A stretch of DNA of 64,000 bases from Cloeon dipterum (taxonomy: Eukaryota > Arthropoda > Insecta > Ephemeroptera > Baetidae). The position numbers and the translations under genes were made by a program. Positions 51,889-64,000 of the stretch are shown in pieces (position 1 is the stretch's first letter; the number at the start of each line of letters is the position of its first letter). The DNA lies in contig NC_088788.1 of assembly GCF_949628265.1 (NCBI RefSeq), forward strand, positions 17,484,001-17,548,000, in the 5' to 3' direction. The notes beneath the pieces are model-generated. The model searched no databases and was not told where the DNA came from. It saw nothing but the letters and a program-made list of their open reading frames with translations.

Positions 51889-52856
51889 TTAAGGCTCGAG
51901 CAGCAGGGCTCGCAGAGCCACTGAACGCTGCACGCAGCAAAAATCGGTGAAGTTTGAGGCGCCGAGAGGCACGCGTTGCGTCGGAAGACCTGACGGCCCT
52001 TTCACGTAGACGTACGCCACAGGCGAACGGAGGATCTTCTTACTCTCACTCTTGGGCTTGGACTCACGAGAGTTGGAAAGGGAGAGCATGCGCAGTGCGT
52101 TCTTGAACGGTGACCATCGCGATTGAGCTTCTTTTGCAGGTGCTTGATTGGATTTTGAGTTCTGTAATTAGAAGAGAAAATATCGGTTAGAGTATATTTT
52201 GATTTATATGTTTCAATATATTTTCGCCAAAGAAAAATAGCTATCTACTTTAAATTCGCCAATAGATGACGACACCGTTAATATTAAATATTTGTGTACT
52301 TTTGTCCAGCAAGAAATCGGGTATCCGAGGATGTCCGCAAATTAAATGGTCTGTTATGAAGGATATATTTTGGTCCCCTTGATATCATTTGGCAGCTATC
52401 AAACTCCAATGACTTTATTATTTCGAGTATTTTTTATGACACATACAAAATTAAATACAACTTTAATTTTCCCAAACACGTTTGAATTAATTTTTTCCTT
52501 GTTCCACTTCAAATATTTTGATGTTTATTCATATTTTAATTTTAATAGTTTTTATATGTCTAATTTGTCTTTATAAATATTTGTAGGATGTGTCCAGATA
52601 TCTATTGGACGTCCCACCATCTTATTTAATTTATATGTGAAAATTTTTAAAATGAAAGACATACCTCATCAGTTTCTGGAGTAGCAGCAGTAGAAGCAGA
52701 CGCCGCCGAGTTATCACTAGAATCACTGGCGACGTTGCGTGGCGCGTTGCGTCGCTTGACGCGCTGCCGGCGCTTGGGACGCTCGTCCTGCTGGCGCTTT
52801 GTGTCTTCGCTGCTGTCCGAGTCGTCGGCACTGCTACTGGCGGACCAACGCTGCAT
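51889..52856 (-). CDS. Unrecognised small protein, 154 aa, two exons
   Basis: I do not recognise this protein. Exon 1 is 52665-52856 (64 codons) and exon 2 is 51889-52161 (90 codons plus stop). The intron has a strong donor (GAG then GTATGT) and acceptor (TTCTAATTACAG), and both joins are phase 0. Residues 1-64 are low in complexity: serine/aspartate-rich, then a basic run (RPKRRQRVKRR) that could be a nuclear localisation signal, then Ser/Ala-rich. The second exon is more protein-like and basic, with SRWSPFKNALRML, SPVAYVYVKGPSGLPTQRVPL and a leucine-rich end. There is no signal peptide or membrane span. A TATA box stands about 75 bases upstream of the ATG, which has G at -3. Spliced structure, promoter and GC-rich exons against AT-rich surroundings all favour a real gene. 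It may be lineage-specific. Confidence 0.68.
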
Positions 52857-52932
52857 TTCTGTGAGTTGTGGAAGGCTGGTTGCGGCTACGAGGGTGCTTT
52901 AGAAAGTGGTACCAGTAGCTGGGCGCCGTCGC

Positions 52933-52940
52933 CTTTTATA
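52933..52940 (-). promoter_or_regulatory. TATA box of the small two-exon gene
   Basis: Read on the - strand this is CCTATAAAAGGCG, a textbook TATA box in a GC-rich setting. It lies about 77 bases before the ATG at 52856, so a start about 30 bases downstream would give a short 5' UTR of about 45-50 bases. Confidence 0.7.
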
Positions 52941-53059
52941 GGGGCACGCGCACATCTTTCTGCGCGCACCCTCGGCGCAGTCTGGAAAGGCCGGCTCGCG
53001 CACCCCATCACGGAAAGAAGGTGTCGCGTACGCACGCCTAGGGAGTACTATTCCGTGAA

Positions 53060-56769
<3,710 letters not shown>

Positions 56770-59194
56770 TTGCAGCAAGTAAACGAAAAGATTTCAGATA
56801 TTGATTTATTAAACGGGGTTGGGAATTCAAGAATTTTCTTACAAAAAATGTTATTATTGGAGAGATATTCAACCCGTGAATCGTTCAAGCAACACCGGCT
56901 GCCTATACACGTGCGTCGCACTTCCGAGCTCGCTGTAGAGGTTGCTGACGCTAAATTTGAGACAGTGACGATGCGAGAAATTTGATTGATTGATAAATTA
57001 CCAATAACGATGGACGATCCGAGCCACGCTGTTAATTGGGACTTTTGATCTCGCGTCTAGAATATCCACGCGCACCAGGTCAACGCACCGTCACTTGTAA
57101 GGGCGAGGCGTGCCAGACATGTTCAACCAGGTCAAAGGAGGCGATCCAATTAAGATAAAATTTATTAATTAAATTAATTAAGACCTGACAAGGCTTCAGT
57201 TTTGTCTGTTATATGTTATTTTTCACGAAGCCAAATAATTTTGTAGCTGGAATTGTATTGAAACAATGAGAAAAAAGAAACGAATCAATTAAAATGTTCC
57301 CAGTCACATAATTTCCTTCAGATTCATGCAAACAAAATTTGTTTAAAAAAAAATTCATTTCGTAATTTGCATATAAGTATAGTGCTTGTTTAACTCTGAG
57401 ACAGACTTAAATAGCTCCAAATGACCGGAGTTGCTCCTAGGAGCGAGGCCCACGTGCGCTTGATACCTGATGCTGCTGCATTCTCTCTCCATTCCATCCC
57501 TTGTGACGCGACGTGCTTTGTTGTGACACATAGCTATATTCGAGGGGAACAATCGGCTGCGACGCTTATAGACAGGAGCGATCGGGGCATGGACCGCGAA
57601 TCAGTGCCTGCTTTGCTACATCCAAAATTAAGAATGGTTGAAAATTAAAAATACAAACCTGGTTAGACAAATCTGAAATTTGAATTTTCAATCATATTGA
57701 AACTACATTGTCAGCCAAATACGCAGTAGTTCTTATATATTAGCTAGCATTATCTTGAGAGAAATGTTTTAAAGTCCCCTTAAAATGAAAAGATGAAGTG
57801 ATTTGACGTTTGAGAATATCTTTTGCATTCAATTGTTGCTAATAGGCAGTAAAATAATTCTAGCAAGCAGTTTTTACTTCTTTCATCAACATACCAACAA
57901 TTTCTTTAATTACTGGTATGTGTGGCATCTTTGATTCACCTTTAGGGGGCCTTTAAGAACGAGTCTATAAAATTAAATTTTAATATATGTGGAGAATTCC
58001 ATAACTTTCTACTTTTACTTTAAATTTTACACATTAAAAAAGGCTGGAATAAATTTTGTTGCAATAATATATATTTTTATAGTTTTATTTACACAATTAA
58101 TTATGAATTACTATAACTACACAAATTAAAATAATATCAAACTATGGAGTTGTTTGACAAAGTCCAACGACTCTAATTTGTGTCATTCGCCAGCACACAA
58201 TAAGTTCTGATAAAAAAATTATGCCTATATGTCTGCTGCAACAAACATGCTTGCACAACAACTGGTGTACGTAGAGCAGCAAGGAGCATCCACCTTTTCA
58301 ATTACCCGCAAGTACTTGCGAGAAGATGTGTCACACCAGAGCGTCTGGCTTGTGTGAGTGAAGCAAGGACAATAACCTATTCTTCCATCAACCCTCGTAG
58401 CACCTTTTCTAAATAAAATAAAAAAGTAATGAAAGCAACCACAGTTTGTGTAAAATTTTTATCAATTGGATCTTTTCAGTGAAACAAAGAGCAGAATTTT
58501 GCTTTATTGGTTGTAGCTAAAGGTGAATTTTGCAGAAAATCCACTTTAATAGTCAAAATCCTATTATTTTCTATTGATAAATTTTTAGCCATTTCTAATT
58601 TTTCCTACAATTTTGCAGTAAAGGTCGCAAAGCAATTAAGCATATCTTAGACCCTGATCAGTGATCTTGTATTGGAAACGCACTAATTGGAGAGCTTCTT
58701 AGAGAAAGAATTACGTTGAGTGACGCAATCGGCGTGGAATAATCGCAGGTGATTTGCAAACCATTATTTTTTTGCAGCGCAGATCAAGATGGTGCGCAAC
58801 GCATAATGTTATTCACAAGGCCGCGCCATCGGACTGATTGACCCAATTCGCCGAATTTGCGACATTTGACACTCAGCTGGCGCCCCAGAAACGAGACCTG
58901 ATCGGCACATTTGCATTGAAAATCTCTTTGTTGGGCTGTGCAGCGCACTCACTCACAGCGCTGACAGGAGCACTTTCACTTTGGGCATTGACACTGACCG
59001 CTCTTGACCTCCAGCGTTCGCGGCTAACAAACCAGAGAGCCGCGGCCGACCGAAACTCACCTCGGCTCGAATTAAATTCAACACATAAAAAACATTTAAT
59101 TATGCTTGTTTATAAAATTTTCACCGTGTGTTTATAATTATATGTGTAAATTTATTATAGGAACCAACACCCTGATGTGCCCACTATCTCATCT

Positions 59195-59530
59195 TGATGG
59201 CTTCCAAAGGGTCGAACTGGACATATTATAAAATTTGTTGACTTGGCCTAACCAACAAAATGTGCATATCTTGCAGATTGAACCAATTCAGAGCCCACAA
59301 TTATAAGGGAACTGAATATCGATCGCTTGAGGTCTACCCTGACGCCAGGATTCCATTTCTCACCTGTTATGATGATCTAGTCTGACTTCAGAGGGACCCC
59401 CAGCATGATGCAAAGGTCAAACTCAAACGACCATGCAATTTTGATGTTCTCACTAATCACCTTTACTAAAAAAACACCCTTTTTCAACCTTTGACCCATC
59501 GTCTCTCAGAAACTTAAGAGTTTACACCAT
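59195..59530 (+). repeat. Old dispersed repeat, copy related to 18945-19260
   Basis: Shares GCTTCCAAAGG, TTGTTGACTTGGCC, TGTGCATATCTTGCA, CAGAGCCCA and CTTTTTCAACCTTTGACCCAT-like words with the other copy in the same order and strand. Strongly diverged. Confidence 0.5.
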
Positions 59531-60319
59531 ACTAATAATTTCTGTGAATGCTACACCCACTTATTTCATCTCATTATTTGCATAAAAATATAATGTTGAA
59601 ATTTTTAAAAAATCACAAATGAAATTTTAATTTAAAAAAAATCACTCGTCTTTTATTTAAATAATTGCTTTAAATTTAAAACTTGCTGGTATGTATGTAT
59701 GGCACAAAGTTTAATTTCTTAGCGTAATTGGTAGAATTAGAAGATAAAATAAAAGTAGTAGATAAAGCCCACAAAGAGTTAATGCCGTCGCCGTTTATCA
59801 AAATATATTTGACAGAAGAAAGTGTTTAAATTTTAGTACAACACTAAATACCTAGTTTATACTTCCTGTAAACAAAATATCTTAATCACTGCTGTTCTGC
59901 GAGCATCATAAATCTAAATTCATGCAAATAAATGGACCACAGCAAGCTAAAAATCATACCAGCGAAGCTATACCACGCCACAAACAAACCGCAGTCGAGT
60001 GAGCCTGGATCGAACCAGATTTTGCGTCCGGGCGTGCAAAGTTTTCTTGAGAAATGATTGGCAAGCCGCGGAAGTTGGTCTGGGCGTCGCAGGCGGCGAG
60101 GTCTGCTCCTTCCTCGCAGATCCGCCGCAAGGTCGGTCACGTGGCCCTCCTTTCACTGCTGCCACAGGGCAAGGTCGCGGAGACGATTCTTTCGTGCGCG
60201 GCTCTAGTCAATCAATCCTGAGGAAAATTATTCATAATTTTGGCTACGACCTCTGCGACGCGCTGCACACACCGAAGCTAAATTACGCAGCGATTTTGTC
60301 TGATTTTGAGGTGCGTGTT

Positions 60320-60373
60320 ATGCGGAAACAAAAAACACAATAGCTAGACAAATGCGGAAACAAAAAACACAAT
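60320..60373 (+). repeat. 32-base tandem duplication
   Basis: The words beginning ATGCGGAAACAAAAAACAC at 60320 and 60352 are identical over 22 bases, separated by a 10-base spacer. It is a simple local duplication. Confidence 0.85.
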
Positions 60374-62960
60374 TAGTTAGCAGAGATAAAATTTGATAGA
60401 GGCGTGCACTTCCTAAACATTCAGCTATTTTAGTTTTCCAGAGACATGCAACACCGCAATTTTTGTTGACTTCAGAGTCACTGATCATTATCATTAAATC
60501 GTTTGGCAGGCTGACAAAAACTCACATTTATATTATCCAAAAAATTGAAGGAAAATTATATGCATCTTTATTAATGCTGAGAATTTTAAACGGATTTTTT
60601 GGGAATTAGTCAACTATTTTTACACTTTTTTGTACAAATTAAATGATTTCTGAACCAATTTAGACGGTTTTTGGCACACTCATAACGTGTTTTCTTTAAA
60701 ATGTTTGCACTTTTATTGAAAAATTTATTTTGTATGAATTTCATGAAATTAACAATTTAAGAGAACTTAACTGGTGAACAAATTTTAAGATTATGGAAAT
60801 ATGGAAAAGGAGTAAAATGTGTGTAAATTTCCTGTAAATATTAAAACCGAAATTAGATGAAGAATGACAAATAATTTGTTGTATAAATAAATAGAAAAAA
60901 ATAATAAATTAGATATATCTGACGTTTCATACTTCAACGGTCAATTTGCCTACAAGCGGAACTCAGCTGAATTATATCTGAATAACGGAAAATCGTAGTG
61001 CCTCTAATTAAATTTAATATCAACATAATTACTGCCAAGGCTGTCAAGATTATTTGCAAGGGTGCAAAATTTAAATTCCCTTGCAATGAGTTAAACCAAA
61101 CTATTATTAAGCAACGTTTACAAGTAACATTTGACCTGATTTTTTAGTAAAAAGAGCCTGATTTAATGGAAGATGGTACCAATTAATTAAGTGTCTCAGT
61201 GTTAAGTACGTGAATGAAGCAATTGCTCTCATTCAGCGAGCAAGGGAAGTGCTGACGCTGACGTGAACGAGTTTCAGTTCGACTTCGTAATGCAAAATGG
61301 GATTTGTATATGCTTTTTATGTAATCTCGCTGCAGCCTTGCTGATTCCTGGAGGCCGACCAGAATCTCACCATATGACAATGCTTGCATGTTATTATACT
61401 CGCTATAGAGAGATCTTTTTCTCCTGCTTACAGTCAGAGGCGCGTGCAATGACGCACGACTGGCTATGTACCCTGGCTGACCCAGAGAAAAACTCACGAC
61501 TTTATCCATTTTGTCAACAAGGTACTCTGAAACTCTTTGAGCCTGCTTGATTCGTGGGAAACCATAGAAAGGGAAGTGATATAATATCAGAAAATTATTT
61601 TGTTTTGATAATTAAAAATATAAATAGTTTCTTTAATTCATTTGATTATTACTTTCTGACACACTATCAAATTTGAATATTATTGTCAGCTGCCGTGCAA
61701 AAAATTCGGCTAGGCCGGTACTACCAGCCGCCGCCTTAAATTTAGACAGCTGTTGAGACATCTATAATTTTATTTTATTCCAAATTATATCACGAAAAAA
61801 CATATTCAAATATGCTTGTCATCATTATCCTCCTCATAATTAAGAAACAAACTTTTTTCAAGAGGCAAAATTTAAAGATTAAAATATTTTTAAATTTTCA
61901 CATTTTTAATTCAAACAAAAAGCACAGAAGGCAATATGAAACTGTTAATCACCGCATTATGAAAACGTAATTTTCCAAATGAATTGGCACACGCGTTGAG
62001 CATGGATGAAATTGTCGCACCGCACACGTGTGTGGCATTGCCAGACGATGATTTTACTCTCTCTGCGTGCGGTCAATAAGTCGTACTTAATAAAAACCAC
62101 CGTTTGATTTACTCTTTGAGCTCGCATCCGAAGAAATAATGTCACGTCATTTAAGGCAACGAAATCAAGGATTCCTGGCACACGCGCTCGTCAACGTCAA
62201 CTTTCTTGAATGATTGCTGGAATTTCAAGCTCCATTAAATTGCTTGTTTATGCATTCAACTCTTCTCAAGAAAATTATTGTTTATTTTAATGCTCCGTTG
62301 TTGATTTAATAATTGCTCTATACCTATTCTGCTGCAGCGTAAAATTTTATTCTTCAGGCTAATTAAAATCCAATATATATGTTACCAGAAGGAAAATTTA
62401 GATCATAATTCTCAAACCCAAAAGGTCGCGACGAGGGGAACGAAAACCAAGCGAAAAATAATTGACATACCACAGTTTAACTGTCAAAGAAATTTGGTAA
62501 ATTCGATAGTTAAATTTTTTTAACATATTATGTATCCTCTAAAAAAATCCTGAATTTTTAAGTGACAAACTAAGGATGGTAAAAATTTCAAAAAACTTAA
62601 TTAAAAATGCTCTTTTTGTTATTTGGATTATAAATAAATTTTGTAAATCAAGGTTTCTCCACTTTTCTCTCTTTTTCACAGCATTTGCCAACGATTTTCT
62701 CTACAGAAATGAGTAAATTGATTTGCCTTGCGATGCTTGGTCCAATAAATTGGCACTGCGGCGATCGATATTCGCGAGAGATGTGTCAATCGCGAAAACG
62801 AGGTTAAAATGACACAATAAGTACATATGTATATTTTCTTATTGATCAGCACACGCTGTAAGTGCATTTGAATTCTCGCCCGTTTGATTAATTTGCTCAT
62901 CTGAGCGTGCAAAAGCGCTCGTGGAGGGCATGCATACACATAAAAGGGTGCGTCGCGAGA

Positions 62961-63092
<132 letters not shown>

Positions 63093-64000
63093 ATTGGTTG
63101 TCCAGCCTGGTCCGGCCCTCGTAATGCTGCGAGTGTGTCTCGTCTATTACGACAGTTTGTATGTACACCCGACGCACATTATGCAAATACCGGCTACGAG
63201 TCCACTCAAACGGATCGGACTGACGTGTGCAGTGCAGTTACAATAGAAATATGTATGCGCATATAGAGCGGCTGCCGCGCGTGGATACGCGGAGTAATGG
63301 GGCCATGCGATTGTCACTCGCAATTACCTCATCAACAACACCCTAATAACCCGCGATTGTTTGCACTTTTCGCTCTGGATGCTGGCTATTCACCGTGCTA
63401 TACATACATATGTAAAAAGATGCTGTGTGTGTGTGTGTGTGCGTGCGCGTACCTGCGGCCGCCGCGAAGCTGAGGCCAAGGTGTGACCTCAATCTCAAGA
63501 ATGGCAAAATATCGCCGGGTGTTAGCCCTCACTGCTTGCTTAATAAGCAGCGCCGGTTTTTTATTATATTTTACGACTGATGATGGCCATTTTCCTGTTC
63601 GCGAAATCTGAGATGTAAAAATAGCGGTGGCGGTTTTCGTAATGATTGGAACAACTTAACCATGGCTTTTGCATTTTAAAATGGATTGATACATAGGACA
63701 GCAGTTGAAATTAATTTTAATTGTTGAATAAAATTAACAGTATATAACTAATTTAATGATCTAGATATAAAATGTGCAACAATAAACTGAGGACCAAGTA
63801 AATAATAGTTTTTGTCAGATTTAAACGGCTATCTGTAATTTAAGGTTTTTCCCTACTTATAATATTGTGTTTAAAGAGTTAAAATTTAATATATGCTCAA
63901 TTTAATTTAATTATTTTGCAAATCGGGCTGGGAGGCACACCAGCGCCGACTCGCCACTTGCTGGTTTTCGTAGCTTTCCAGCGACTTTAGGGACAAATGT
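63093..64000. other. Window end, no gene seen
   Basis: The left half (63093-63480) is CpG-richer with a short (TG)n run at 63423-63440. The remainder is AT-rich. No exon with proper borders can be supported. Confidence 0.5.

Larger units (their letters stand above)
56770..62960. other. Gene-free region with repeat remnants and CpG-richer patches
   Basis: No spliceable exon chain is visible. CpG-richer patches lie at about 58780-59060 and 59970-60310. The second has open frames on both strands and a donor-like GAG/GTGCGT at 60309, so a first exon or promoter is possible but not shown. A 22-base word starting at 60320 recurs at 60352 as a 32-base tandem duplication. The stretch at 59195-59530 is a copy of a dispersed repeat. 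Confidence 0.5.

Overview
The window is eukaryotic nuclear DNA, most likely from an insect (order not resolved). Five protein-coding genes can be built, all split by short, AT-rich, GT-AG introns with matching phases. Three are widely conserved in animals (CTCF, OST-alpha, VPS11). One belongs to the CHK/EcKL kinase family that is expanded in insects. One small gene is unrecognised. There are no operons, CRISPR arrays or bacterial features, and no rRNA or convincing tRNA gene was found.

Layout: 1-12.56 kb is AT-rich with no supportable gene. 12.56-13.32 kb is a CpG-rich block that probably holds the CTCF promoter. CTCF follows on the + strand (13773-18156; 12 coding exons, 708 aa, 11 zinc fingers). 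Next on the + strand is an EcKL/CHK-type small-molecule kinase (20012-23333; 4 exons, 443 aa). On the - strand lie an organic solute transporter alpha gene (25818-31205; 6 exons, 368 aa, 3.3-kb first intron) and VPS11 (32327-38569; 18 coding exons, 1031 aa). From 38.6 to 45 kb is gene-free DNA with pieces of dispersed repeats. 45013-49325 is a large nested inverted repeat that looks like a foldback element. At 51889-52856 (- strand) is a two-exon gene for a 154-aa protein with a clear TATA box. 55395-56742 is an uninterrupted (GT)674 microsatellite that runs into (GA)13. 56.8-64 kb has no supportable gene but holds a second GT/GA compound microsatellite and more dispersed repeats.

The genes are unrelated housekeeping or physiological genes and do not form a shared system: genome architecture (CTCF), small-molecule phosphorylation (EcKL), organic anion/steroid transport (OST-alpha) and endolysosomal tethering (VPS11). 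No previously undescribed multi-gene system is visible. The points most worth a second look are a vertebrate-like YDF cohesin-binding motif in this CTCF, a four-NPF tail on VPS11, the foldback element, the exceptional GT tract and the unrecognised small gene. All exon joins were made by eye from splice-site and reading-frame agreement; no alignment or transcript evidence was available.
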